From Antrihabitans auranticaus (GTDB lineage Bacteria > Actinomycetota > Actinomycetes > Mycobacteriales > Mycobacteriaceae): a stretch of DNA of 64,000 bases. The translations under genes and the position numbers were made by a program. The notes under the pieces are model-generated. The model was not told where the DNA came from. It saw only the letters and a program-made list of their open reading frames with translations, and did no database searches. The stretch is from assembly GCF_016481275.1 (NCBI RefSeq), contig NZ_JAEMNW010000002.1:744001-808000 (forward strand), given 5' to 3'. This document shows positions 53,022 to 61,466 of the stretch, piece after piece (the stretch's first letter is position 1; each line of letters starts with the position of its first letter).

Positions 53022-54395
53022 GTGTCCATCGCCACGATCGACCCGACCACAGGCGAGACGGTGAAGACTTTCGCCGCCGCCACCTCCGACGAAATCGAGG
53101 CTGCGCTTGCGCGCGCCAGCGAGCGGTGGCGAAGTTATCGCAAAACCACGTTTGCGGAGCGCGCCGCGTGGATGCACGCGACAGCCGACCTTCTCGAGGC
53201 GGAAGCCGACGACGTTGCGGCGTTGATGACGCTCGAAATGGGCAAGACCCTGAAGTCCGCGAAAGCCGAGGCGCTCAAGTGCGCCAAGGGCTTTCGCCAC
53301 TACGCTGACAACGCCGAGGCCATGCTGGCCGACGAAGTCACCGACGCGACGAAGGTCGGCGCGTCGCAGGCGTACGCGCAGTATCAGCCGCTGGGCGTCG
53401 TCCTCGCTGTGATGCCGTGGAACTTCCCGCTCTGGCAGGTCGTCCGGTTTGCGGCACCCGCGTTGATGGCCGGTAACGTCGGCATTCTCAAGCACGCGTC
53501 GAACGTGCCGCAATCGGCGCTCTATCTCGCCGATGTCATTGCGCGCGGCGGCTTTCCGGAGGGCTGCTTCCAGACCCTGCTGATCGGGTCGGGTGCCGTG
53601 GAGGGAATCCTGCGGGATCCACGTGTCGTCGCCGCGACGCTTACGGGCAGCGAGCCGGCCGGACGTTCCGTCGCAGCCATCGCCGGCGACGAGGTCAAGC
53701 ACACCGTGCTCGAGTTGGGCGGCAGCGACCCGTTCGTCGTCATGCCATCGGCGGACCTCGCGAAGGCCGCCGAAGTGGCGGTGACGGCACGGGTGCAGAA
53801 CAACGGCCAATCATGTATCGCGGCAAAGCGTTTCATCGTGCACGCAGACGTCTACGACGAGTTCGCGAAGTTGTTCGTCGATCGGATGAACGCGTTGCGG
53901 GTTGGGGACCCGAAGGACCCCGACACCGACATCGGACCGCTCGCGACCGAGCAGGGCCGCAAGGATGTCGAAGAACTGGTCGACCAGGCCGTGGCCGACG
54001 GCGCCACGGTTATGTGCGGTGGCAAGCGCCTCGACGGCCCGGGCTGGTTCTACCCGGCGACCGTGATCGGCGACATCACGCCGGAGATGGAGATGTACAC
54101 GGCTGAGGTGTTCGGACCGGTCGCGTCGCTGTACCGAGCAGCCGACATCGACGAGGCCATCGATATCGCCAACGCCACGACCTTCGGCCTCGGTGCGAAC
54201 GCTTGGACCACCGACGATGGCGAGCAGCAACGGTTCATCGACGACATCGAAGCGGGAGGCGTCTTCATCAACGGGATGACGATTTCCTACAACGAGTTGC
54301 CCTTCGGCGGCGTCAAGCGGTCCGGCACCGGCCGCGAACTGTCAGCCCACGGAATCCGCGAGTTCTGCAACATCAAGACGGTGTGGGTGGGCTGA
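53022..54395 (+). CDS. gabD1: Succinate-semialdehyde dehydrogenase (NADP+)
   Basis: Oxidises succinate semialdehyde to succinate. The 457-residue sequence closely resembles mycobacterial GabD1 as I recall it: IATIDPTTGETVKTF at the start, LGVVLAVMPWNFPLWQ, the catalytic Glu in LELGGSDPFVV and the catalytic Cys in NNGQSCIAAKRF. The GTG start at 53022 is preceded by AAGGGA. It pairs divergently with the ThDP enzyme. In mycobacteria GabD1 is discussed with an oxoglutarate decarboxylase bypass; whether the neighbouring ThDP enzyme supplies the aldehyde is unknown. Confidence 0.9.
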   Translation: MSIATIDPTTGETVKTFAAATSDEIEAALARASERWRSYRKTTFAERAAWMHATADLLEAEADDVAALMTLEMGKTLKSAKAEALKCAKGFRHYADNAEAMLADEVTDATKVGASQAYAQYQPLGVVLAVMPWNFPLWQVVRFAAPALMAGNVGILKHASNVPQSALYLADVIARGGFPEGCFQTLLIGSGAVEGILRDPRVVAATLTGSEPAGRSVAAIAGDEVKHTVLELGGSDPFVVMPSADLAKAAEVAVTARVQNNGQSCIAAKRFIVHADVYDEFAKLFVDRMNALRVGDPKDPDTDIGPLATEQGRKDVEELVDQAVADGATVMCGGKRLDGPGWFYPATVIGDITPEMEMYTAEVFGPVASLYRAADIDEAIDIANATTFGLGANAWTTDDGEQQRFIDDIEAGGVFINGMTISYNELPFGGVKRSGTGRELSAHGIREFCNIKTVWVG

Positions 54396-54399
54396 CCGA

Positions 54400-55500
54400 T
54401 CAGCTCCGGCCGCGCGCCACCCTCGTTGCGGTGCGCGCGGCCAGTTGGCTCGCGTACGTCGGCGCCTCGGGAACGTGGGCGGGCTTCTTCGCGTCCAGTT
54501 CTCGACGCAGTACCGGAACGACCTCGCTGCCGAGCAACTCGATCTGCTCCAGAACGGTATGCAACGGCAGTCCGGCGTGATCGACCAGGAACAACTGGCG
54601 CTGATAATCGCCGAAGCTCTCCCGGAAGGTGAGGGTCTTTTCGATGACCTGATCGGGGGTGCCGACGGTCAGGGGAGTTTCGGCGGTGAACTCTTCGAGC
54701 GACGGGCCATGCCCGTAAACCGGTGCGTTGTCGAAGTACGGCCGGAACTCGTCGATCGCATCCTGGGAGTTCTTCCGCATGAACACCTGGCCGCCAAGCC
54801 CGACGATCGCCTGCTCCGCAGCGCCGTGACCGTAGTGCGCGTACCGCGTGCGGTACAGCTCGATCAGCCGCTGGAAGTGTTCCTTCGGCCAGAAGATGTG
54901 GTTGGCGAAGAAGCCGTCGCCGTAGTAGGCGGCCTGCTCCGCGATCTCGGGGCTGCGGATCGATCCATGCCAGACGAACGGCGGGATGCCGTCCAGCGGC
55001 CGTGGTGTCGAAGTGAAGGCCTGCAACGGTGTTCGGTGTTTGCCCGACCAGTCGACGACGTCTTCGCGCCACAGGCGGTGCAGTAGGTGGTAGTTCTCGA
55101 TGGCAAGGTCGATGCCGTCGCGAATGTCCTTGCCGAACCAGGGGTAGACCGGTCCGGTGTTACCGCGGCCGAGCATGAGGTCCACGCGGCCGTCGGCGAG
55201 ATGCTGCAGCATCGCGAAGTCCTCGGCGATTTTCACCGGGTCGTTAGTGGTGATCAGTGTTGTGGCAGTCGAGAGGATGATGCGCTCGGTGCGGGCAGCG
55301 ATAAACCCGAGCATCGTTGTCGGTGAGGACGGCACGAAGGGAGGATTGTGGTGCTCGCCGCTCGCGAAGACGTCCAGCCCCACTTCTTCGGCCTTCTGGG
55401 CCATGGCGACCATCGCCTTGATGCGCTCAGCTTCGGATGGCGTTCTGCCCGTGGTGGGATCGGTCGTCACGTCGCCGACGGTGAAGATTCCGAACTGCAT
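54400..55500 (-). CDS. Luciferase-like FMN-dependent monooxygenase
   Basis: A 366-residue TIM-barrel flavin monooxygenase of the bacterial luciferase-like family. It starts MQFGIFTVGDV, has GEHHNPPF, LADGRVDLMLGRGN and a C-terminal VLRRELDAKKPAHVP tail. It resembles the FMN-dependent CE1758-type group. Substrate is unknown. ATG 55500 is chosen because GGAGGAAG lies 4-5 bp upstream; the ATG at 55512 belongs to that site. The shared operator lies at 55514-55531. It is divergent from the Baeyer-Villiger-type gene and converges with gabD1. Confidence 0.85.
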   Translation of the reverse strand: MQFGIFTVGDVTTDPTTGRTPSEAERIKAMVAMAQKAEEVGLDVFASGEHHNPPFVPSSPTTMLGFIAARTERIILSTATTLITTNDPVKIAEDFAMLQHLADGRVDLMLGRGNTGPVYPWFGKDIRDGIDLAIENYHLLHRLWREDVVDWSGKHRTPLQAFTSTPRPLDGIPPFVWHGSIRSPEIAEQAAYYGDGFFANHIFWPKEHFQRLIELYRTRYAHYGHGAAEQAIVGLGGQVFMRKNSQDAIDEFRPYFDNAPVYGHGPSLEEFTAETPLTVGTPDQVIEKTLTFRESFGDYQRQLFLVDHAGLPLHTVLEQIELLGSEVVPVLRRELDAKKPAHVPEAPTYASQLAARTATRVARGRS

Positions 55501-55513
55501 GACTTCCTCCATC

Positions 55514-55531
55514 TAGTTCAAAGTTCAACTA
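55514..55531 (-). promoter_or_regulatory. Shared operator, copy 2 (luciferase-like gene)
   Basis: TAGTTCAAAGTTCAACTA (forward strand) is a dyad with 7 of 8 arm positions paired around a central AG. It is nearly the same as copy 1 in front of pirin. It lies just upstream of the ribosome binding site of the luciferase-like gene and within the region shared with the divergent monooxygenase gene. Confidence 0.65.
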
Positions 55532-55615
55532 CTTGAACCTGCACTCGTATTGCAGTATTCCCGTCGGTCCGCCGCGTACGGTTAGCGCCGGGGCTTCACT
55601 GCGATGGAGGTAGTT

Positions 55616-57079
55616 GTGCCGGCAAGTGGTGGCGTTGACGAGCCGAAGATCGCGATCATCGGTACAGGGTTCGGCGGTCTGGCGGCCGCGATCGAGTTGA
55701 AGAACGCGGGCTACGAAGACCTGGTGATCTTCGAACGCGGCGACGAGGTCGGCGGCGTGTGGCGGGAGAACACCTATCCGGGCGCGGCGTGCGACGTCCC
55801 GTCCCCGTTCTATTCGTTCTCCTTCGGACGAAATCCGAAGTGGCCGCGGCGCTACTCGGCGCAGCCCGACATTCTCGACTACCTGCGGCGAGCCGCCGAC
55901 ACGTACGGCGTCAGGCCGCACGTGCGATTCGAAACGGAGGTCAAGGCAGCCGATTTCGACGAAACGACGGGACGCTGGTCGGTTCACACCACCAACGGCG
56001 ACATCACGGAGGTCGATGTCCTGATCTCGGCGGTCGGCCAGCTTTCGCGACCTGCTTTTCCGAATATCAAGGGGTGCAACAGCTTTACCGGTCCGATGTT
56101 CCATTCCGCGGAGTGGGACCACGACGTCGACCTCGCGGGCAAGCGGGTGGCGGTAATCGGGACCGGTGCGAGCGCGATTCAATTCGTGCCCGAGATTCAG
56201 CCGCAGGTGGCCGAATTGACGCTCTTCCAGCGCACGCCACCATATGTGTTGCCGCGCATGGACACCGAGTTCTCGAAGGTGCATCACAAGATCTTCACGC
56301 GCGTCCCCGCGACTCAGCTCATCGAGCGCGGCGGCTGGTGGGGCGTGACCGAAGCCCTCGGTTCGGCGTTCCTGTACTCGAAGGCACTCTCCGCCACAGT
56401 CAAGCGACTGTGCCGCGCACACCTTCGGCACCAGGTGAAGGACAAAACGCTACGGGCCAAGCTGTGGCCGGACTATCCGGTCGGCTGCAAGCGAATACTG
56501 TTCTCCAGCAACTATCTACCGTCGCTGACCGAGCCGAACGTCGAGGTGGTCACCGACGGCATCGCCGAGATCACGCCGACCGGAATCAAGACAGCCGACG
56601 GAGCAACACGGGAAGTCGATGTGATCATTCTCGGGACCGGATTCACGGCGAGCGATTTTCTCGCACCGATGGGAATCACCGGACTTGGTGGCCGGGATTT
56701 GCGCGAGCAGTGGTCCGACAGTGCGCGTGCGTATCTCGGAGTCTCGGTGCCGGACTTCCCGAACCTGTTTCTCATGTACGGTCCCAACACCAACCTCGGC
56801 TCGGGATCCATCGTGTTCATGCTCGAATGCCAGGCTCGCTATATTCGTCAGGCGATCACGCACGCGCAGCAGAAGCAGCGTCCGATCATGGTGCGCGAGT
56901 CCGTGGCCGAGGAGTTCGACGCCGGACTGCAGGAGCGCCTCGTCGACGGTGTGTGGTCGCAGTGCAGCAGTTGGTATCGCAATTCGAGCGGTCGGGTCAG
57001 CACGAACTGGCCGGGCCTGCAGACCGAATACCGCAAGCGGACGGCGTCTTTCGACGAAACCGCGTACGAGTACGTGTGA
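55616..57079 (+). CDS. Flavin-containing (Baeyer-Villiger-type) monooxygenase
   Basis: A 487-residue FAD/NADPH monooxygenase. The FAD-binding GTGFGG motif is near the N-terminus, and the NADPH-binding GTGASA lies mid-sequence. Between them the Baeyer-Villiger fingerprint FxGxxxHxxxW is seen as FTGPMFHSAEW. It probably inserts oxygen next to a ketone or acts on a related lipophilic substrate. GTG 55616 is preferred, with GGAGGTAG just upstream; ATG 55604 is inside that site. It is followed after 31 bp by two unrecognised genes in the same direction. Confidence 0.88.
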   Translation: MPASGGVDEPKIAIIGTGFGGLAAAIELKNAGYEDLVIFERGDEVGGVWRENTYPGAACDVPSPFYSFSFGRNPKWPRRYSAQPDILDYLRRAADTYGVRPHVRFETEVKAADFDETTGRWSVHTTNGDITEVDVLISAVGQLSRPAFPNIKGCNSFTGPMFHSAEWDHDVDLAGKRVAVIGTGASAIQFVPEIQPQVAELTLFQRTPPYVLPRMDTEFSKVHHKIFTRVPATQLIERGGWWGVTEALGSAFLYSKALSATVKRLCRAHLRHQVKDKTLRAKLWPDYPVGCKRILFSSNYLPSLTEPNVEVVTDGIAEITPTGIKTADGATREVDVIILGTGFTASDFLAPMGITGLGGRDLREQWSDSARAYLGVSVPDFPNLFLMYGPNTNLGSGSIVFMLECQARYIRQAITHAQQKQRPIMVRESVAEEFDAGLQERLVDGVWSQCSSWYRNSSGRVSTNWPGLQTEYRKRTASFDETAYEYV

Positions 57080-57110
57080 CCGCACGGCAACAAGGGGAGG
57101 GGAGCGGTTC

Positions 57111-57326
57111 ATGAGCGCGAAGGCAGACCTCGAGGAAGAACTCGGTGGCGATCTTCCGGTTCTGGAGTTGGTGTCCGAGCAGGATTGCGAGGAGCTGCTG
57201 ACCATGTTCCGCGCGGCGCGCGAGCTGGAAAAGCAGACGCTGGACGAGTCGATCGACGCCACACTCGGCGCGTTACCGCGGCTGTTTCGCGGCGCCGCGC
57301 GCAAGATCATGTTCGGGGGCAAATGA
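57111..57326 (+). CDS. Small unrecognised protein downstream of the monooxygenase
   Basis: A 71-residue protein with no family I recognise. The N-terminal half is acidic (KADLEEELGGDLP, SEQDCEELL), followed by a helix and a basic amphipathic C-terminus (LPRLFRGAARKIMFGGK) that could touch a membrane or a partner protein. ATG 57111 has GGGGAGGGGAG upstream, a very strong ribosome binding site. Its stop overlaps the next ATG (ATGA), so the two products are probably made in fixed proportion. Confidence 0.68.
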   Translation: MSAKADLEEELGGDLPVLELVSEQDCEELLTMFRAARELEKQTLDESIDATLGALPRLFRGAARKIMFGGK

Positions 57327-58555
57327 TGGCCGACCTCATCACACGCGCTGCGGTCGTCATGCTCGCTCGCACCCTCCATGTCCCTGTCGAGAAGGTGAAG
57401 CATCTCGAGTCGCTCGGCGCCGAGAACGTCGACGCGATCCGGCATCGGATGGCGAACACGCTTTACGACGAGCACGCCGAGGTGTTCAAAAGAATCAGTG
57501 CGCTTGTCCCGATCGTGCCGTTGAAGATCGCGCTCCCGATCGTCCAGAAGACCGTGCCGGCGACGATGGCCGGCCGTGCCGCCGGTGCGGTCGGGCTCGC
57601 ACATCCGAAGAAGGCCAGCTCCGCGCTGGCTCTTCTGCAGGTCGACTACGCAGCCGATGCTGCGCCGTACATCGATCCGCGTGCAGTCGTGAAGCTCGCG
57701 CCGGTGATCGACGATCATGCTCCCGTCGTAGCCATCGCGCGGGAGGTGTTGCGCCGCAAGGACTACATCACCGCAGCACAGTTCGTCGAGGCTGCGACGC
57801 CGGAATTGATCCGGGCTGTGGAGCAGGGCATCGACGACAACGAGGGGTTGATGCGTGCGGGTGCTTTCGTCCACAACGGCGCGATCATCAGTGACATCCT
57901 CCGCGTAATCGTCGAGTCGAATCCGGCTCGTGTTTCCGACATCATCCAGGCCGCAGCCGAGGGCCCGACCGACCTTCGCCTGGATGCGTTGTCGGTCCTG
58001 TTCCGCATCGACGCCGACCTCATCTCGACTGTCGGCGACGTCATGTTCGCCGAGACCGATCCGCTCGTGCTCGCCGACTTGTTCAAGTCCTACCTCGACG
58101 AAGGCGCAGCACCCGAGTTGCTCACCTTCGCAGGCCATCTCAGCCCATCGGCACTGGACTCGCTAGCAACCAACCCGGTGATCGAGGACGACGACGTGCT
58201 ATTCGCAGTCATCAGAACGGCGGTCGCCGAGCGGAATCCCGACGTCTGGCGCGGCATGCTCGACGTCGCCGAGCGGACAGCGCCCGGCGTGCAGAGCCGC
58301 GCTGTCCGCATGTTGACCGACATCGATGTCAGCGAGTTCGACGGCGTCGCCGCACTGGCTACCGAACACGGTTTGTGGCCGTCGGTTCTGCGCTTGGCTG
58401 CCGGGCAGGAACCCGACCTCCAGGCGCAGATGGCGTCGCGCTTTCAGGCGACGGTCACCGACGCGGACCGCGCGTGCATCCATGAACACGCGGCCGCTCT
58501 CGGACTGACCGAACAGGTCGCGCCGTTGCTGGCAAGCCTGGCTGCACGCGACTGA
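57323..58555 (+). CDS. Unrecognised all-helical protein, 410 aa
   Basis: A 410-residue protein that I cannot assign. It looks almost entirely alpha-helical. Residues 1-90 contain a hydrophobic stretch (ISALVPIVPLKIALPIV) that may be membrane-associated. From about residue 110 onward there are repeated helical pairs with Asp/Ala-rich turns, reminiscent of HEAT-like repeats but not clearly so. No catalytic motif is visible. It is translationally coupled to the 71-residue gene and probably co-transcribed with the monooxygenase. It converges with the P450 gene, with 7 bp between stops. Confidence 0.7.
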   Translation: MMADLITRAAVVMLARTLHVPVEKVKHLESLGAENVDAIRHRMANTLYDEHAEVFKRISALVPIVPLKIALPIVQKTVPATMAGRAAGAVGLAHPKKASSALALLQVDYAADAAPYIDPRAVVKLAPVIDDHAPVVAIAREVLRRKDYITAAQFVEAATPELIRAVEQGIDDNEGLMRAGAFVHNGAIISDILRVIVESNPARVSDIIQAAAEGPTDLRLDALSVLFRIDADLISTVGDVMFAETDPLVLADLFKSYLDEGAAPELLTFAGHLSPSALDSLATNPVIEDDDVLFAVIRTAVAERNPDVWRGMLDVAERTAPGVQSRAVRMLTDIDVSEFDGVAALATEHGLWPSVLRLAAGQEPDLQAQMASRFQATVTDADRACIHEHAAALGLTEQVAPLLASLAARD

Positions 58556-58562
58556 ACGGCGG

Positions 58563-60011
58563 TTACGCTGTCTGCTTGTCGGTGTCGGCCTGGCGACGCT
58601 CGACGGCGGTCAACGCCTTCAAATGGATCGGCAGACCGTCAACCGGAGTCGGTCCGGTTCCCCAGCCGAGTGGCAGCTCATATCCGGACGGAACACTCCA
58701 TCGATAGCGCAGCAGCATCTGGTGCATGACGCCCTTCACTGTCATGTTCGCGAATTGCTGACCGATGCATTTGTGGGCTCCGCCGCCGAAGGGCGACCAC
58801 GCATAGCGGTGGCTCTTCTCCTCATGGCGGGCGAAACGCTCCGGATCGAACACGTCCGGATTGCTCCACCACTGCTCCATCCGCATCGACGGGTACGGGG
58901 CATACATCACCGGAGTGCCGGCGGGGATGAAGTGACCGAGCAGTTCGGTGTCGCGCAGAGTTTCCCGAAGCTGTTGTCCCACAGGAGCAAACATGCGCAG
59001 CGTTTCTTTGAACACCAGATCGAGTGACGGCAGCCGATCGAGGTCGTCGTAGTCGAGAGTGGGTTTCCCCAGGGCCAACGATTCCGCGCGTAGTCGCACC
59101 TGCCACTCGGGATGCTTGCCCAACAGGTAACCCATCATCGACAGCGCGAGCGTGCTCGTGTCGTGGGCCGCCATCAGCACGAAGATCATGTGGTCGACGA
59201 TTTCCTCGTCGGTGAACGTATGCCCCTCCTCGCTTGCCGCGTGGCACAGGACGCTGAAAAGGTCGTTCCCTCCGCCGTTGCGTTTGGCCGGCAGTTCGCG
59301 GCGGAAATAGTCGGCGAGAACCTTCCGGCCGCGCAAACCTTTCGACCACATTCCGCCGGGAACATTCGTCCGGATCACTGCCTGCCCGCCCCGCACGGCA
59401 TCTTCGAATGCGCGCTCGAGCCGCTTGGCTTGGGGCCCGAGTTCGGTGCCGACGAAGACCTCGGTTGCCAACTCGAGGAGTAGTTGCTTGGTGTTGGAGT
59501 AAAGCGGGAAATCGTGCCCTGGCTGCCAACTGTCGAGCCCACGTGTGATGCCTGGTGTCATCAGGTCGAGATAGCCGACGAGACGGGTCCGGGTGAACGC
59601 CTGCTGCAGAATTCGCCGGTGGTAGATGTGCTCGTCGTAGTCCATGAGCATGACGCCGCCGTGGAAGAACGGCCCGATCATGAACATCCAGCCCTTTTCG
59701 GCGGAGAACGTCTTCTCCTTGTCGAGCAGGATCGCTTGCGCTGCATCCGGTCCGATCGCGACCACGACCTTGCGACCCATCAGTCCTGCCCATCCGACGG
59801 GTCCGTACGTCTCGTAGTTCTTGCGGGCGAATTTCAGGACATCCATCAGCGCGACAAGGCTGTAGCCGATGATCGGGGCGCCCTGTTGACCCATGACAGG
59901 AACCAGATCACTGCCGACCGGCGGCTGTGCCAGCGGTTCGACAGGTGACGGGTAGTGCGTGGTCAGTTCGAAGGCGGAAGTCTTGGCCTTGCGGGCAATC
60001 GTCGACAGCAT
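58563..60011 (-). CDS. Cytochrome P450
   Basis: A 482-residue soluble-type bacterial P450. The I-helix oxygen-activation motif is AAHDTST, the K-helix ExxR is ETLR, and the heme-binding loop is FGGGAHKCIGQQFA with the Cys ligand. The C-terminus is VDGLPIHLKAL. The N-terminus lacks a membrane anchor. Overall character recalls sterol- or lipid-oxidising families of mycobacteria such as CYP136, but this is a weak impression. ATG 60011 is chosen (AAAGGA upstream). It is divergent from a TetR gene. No ferredoxin gene is adjacent. Confidence 0.88.
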   Translation of the reverse strand: MLSTIARKAKTSAFELTTHYPSPVEPLAQPPVGSDLVPVMGQQGAPIIGYSLVALMDVLKFARKNYETYGPVGWAGLMGRKVVVAIGPDAAQAILLDKEKTFSAEKGWMFMIGPFFHGGVMLMDYDEHIYHRRILQQAFTRTRLVGYLDLMTPGITRGLDSWQPGHDFPLYSNTKQLLLELATEVFVGTELGPQAKRLERAFEDAVRGGQAVIRTNVPGGMWSKGLRGRKVLADYFRRELPAKRNGGGNDLFSVLCHAASEEGHTFTDEEIVDHMIFVLMAAHDTSTLALSMMGYLLGKHPEWQVRLRAESLALGKPTLDYDDLDRLPSLDLVFKETLRMFAPVGQQLRETLRDTELLGHFIPAGTPVMYAPYPSMRMEQWWSNPDVFDPERFARHEEKSHRYAWSPFGGGAHKCIGQQFANMTVKGVMHQMLLRYRWSVPSGYELPLGWGTGPTPVDGLPIHLKALTAVERRQADTDKQTA

Positions 60012-60118
60012 CGGCAGATGTCCTTTCGCGTCGTTGCGAAGCACTGTGACGCCACTCTCAACTGATGGCGCCTGCCTTCAATTACCCACCATGGACGATC
60101 GTTTGTCAAGATGGCGGA

Positions 60119-60760
60119 GTGACACGCGCGCAGACCTGGGGTGGCCGGACGGCCGACGAGCGCCGAACGGACCGCCGCGAACGCCTGATGGCTGCGGCGA
60201 CCGAGATCTGGGCGGACGGTGGCTGGGCCTCGGTGACGATGCGCGGCGTCTGTGCCAAAGCCGGCCTGATCGACCGCTACTTCTACGAAAGCTTCGCCGA
60301 CCGTGACGAATTGCTGGTCGCGGTATGGGATCGCGCACGAGATCGGGTCACGAGTTCGATGTTGCAATCGGTGGCGGCACAGGCCGGCGCGCCACCGCTG
60401 GATGCGCTGCGGTCGGCCGTCCGCGGCGTGTTGGACGGCTTCGTCCAAGAGCCCAGTCGTGCGCAGATCCTCTTCGGTGACCATTCGGGGAGCGCGAATC
60501 TGGAGCACCGGCGACACCGTCTGCTGATCGACGTCGCCGATGTGATGGTCGAAATCGGTATGCAGTATTTGAAGTCCGACGTCGACCGGAGGGAATTCCG
60601 GCAGTCGGTGCTGATGGGTGTCGGCGGTTTCTTGGAACTCGTCGCGGCGTGGCGTGCAGGCGTCATCGAGGGGTCTGCCGACGACATCGTCGAGCAGGTT
60701 TCGCACTTCGGTGCGATTCTCGGCAAGTACTACCTGCCGGACGAGGACATCAGTTCGTAG
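60119..60760 (+). CDS. TetR family regulator divergent from the P450 gene
   Basis: A 213-residue regulator. The N-terminal helix-turn-helix (RERLMAAATEIWADGGWASVT, CAKAGLIDRYFYESFADRDEL) is standard; the ligand domain follows. GTG 60119 is used; a longer frame from 60065 lacks a ribosome binding site. The 107-bp gap to the P450 start should contain its operator, but no convincing long dyad is seen. The 3' end overlaps the next, convergent TetR gene by 11 bp. Confidence 0.84.
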   Translation: MTRAQTWGGRTADERRTDRRERLMAAATEIWADGGWASVTMRGVCAKAGLIDRYFYESFADRDELLVAVWDRARDRVTSSMLQSVAAQAGAPPLDALRSAVRGVLDGFVQEPSRAQILFGDHSGSANLEHRRHRLLIDVADVMVEIGMQYLKSDVDRREFRQSVLMGVGGFLELVAAWRAGVIEGSADDIVEQVSHFGAILGKYYLPDEDISS

Positions 60761-61388
60761 CGGACCTGAGGTGGTCGCCGATCGCCACGAAGAGATCTGC
60801 CGACTGCTCGATCAGCTCGTCCTTTGTGATGTCGAGGCCGCCGCCGAGCCACGCCGTGACAGTTTCGAAGAGACCGCCGACGAGGTGGACCGCGGCGAAC
60901 TCGGCGCGTTTACCCGCCTTGAGCGTTGCCTCCGGGCCGTAGAACTCCTGGCCGGCGTGGGCGACCAGATGTGCGAACGTAGTCATGACCTCAGTTCTGC
61001 GCGCTGCGAGACCTTCGTTGCTCAGCCCTTCGACGAACGCGACGCGACTCTTACGGGGGTCGTCGGTCAGTAATTCGACCGCTGCGCGAATTGCCGCGCG
61101 GGCCTTGGCTTCCGCGTCATCGGGCGCGAGTTCTACGGCTGCCATGATGGCTTGCGCAAGCTCGGCGACGACCGAATCGAACACCTCGTGCAGCACGCTG
61201 TCACGCGTCGCGAAGCTCTCGTAGTAGTACCGCTCGTTCAGACCCGCCTGCGCGCACAAGCCGGCGACGGTCAACTTCGCGAAACCCTGCGTACCGATTA
61301 TTTCCAGCGCCGCTTCGAGCAGGGCAGCGCGGCGCAACGCCCGGCGTTCGGTCGCGGGGACGCCCGCATATGCGCGTTGTGCAGCCAT
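60750..61388 (-). CDS. TetR family regulator divergent from the MpaB-family gene
   Basis: A 212-residue regulator with the helix-turn-helix RRAALLEAALEIIGTQGFAKLT and CAQAGLNERYYYESFATRDSVL. It resembles the neighbouring TetR in length and in the Y/F-YESF element, and the two may have a common origin. ATG 61388 is preferred; ATG 61397 is possible, but a TATGCC -10-like element lies so close that it would leave no leader. The two 25-bp repeats upstream are its likely operators. Confidence 0.84.
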   Translation of the reverse strand: MAAQRAYAGVPATERRALRRAALLEAALEIIGTQGFAKLTVAGLCAQAGLNERYYYESFATRDSVLHEVFDSVVAELAQAIMAAVELAPDDAEAKARAAIRAAVELLTDDPRKSRVAFVEGLSNEGLAARRTEVMTTFAHLVAHAGQEFYGPEATLKAGKRAEFAAVHLVGGLFETVTAWLGGGLDITKDELIEQSADLFVAIGDHLRSATN

Positions 61389-61395
61389 GACCGTC

Positions 61396-61450
61396 ATTCT
61401 GGCATAGCGTCTTGCCACAATTCCAATTCTGGGGGAGACTCTTGCCAGAA
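61396..61450. promoter_or_regulatory. Two 25-bp operator copies 30 bp apart
   Basis: Copy 1 (61396-61420) and copy 2 (61426-61450) agree in 19 of 25 positions. Each has the form ATTCTGG-N10-TCTTGCCA-N-AA, an inverted-repeat-like arrangement of TTCTGG and CCAGAA. The 30-bp register is close to three helical turns, so two repressor dimers could bind the same face. The pair fills most of the gap between the TetR gene (minus) and the MpaB-family gene (plus). Confidence 0.7.
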
Positions 61451-61466
61451 CCGAGAGGACAAACTC

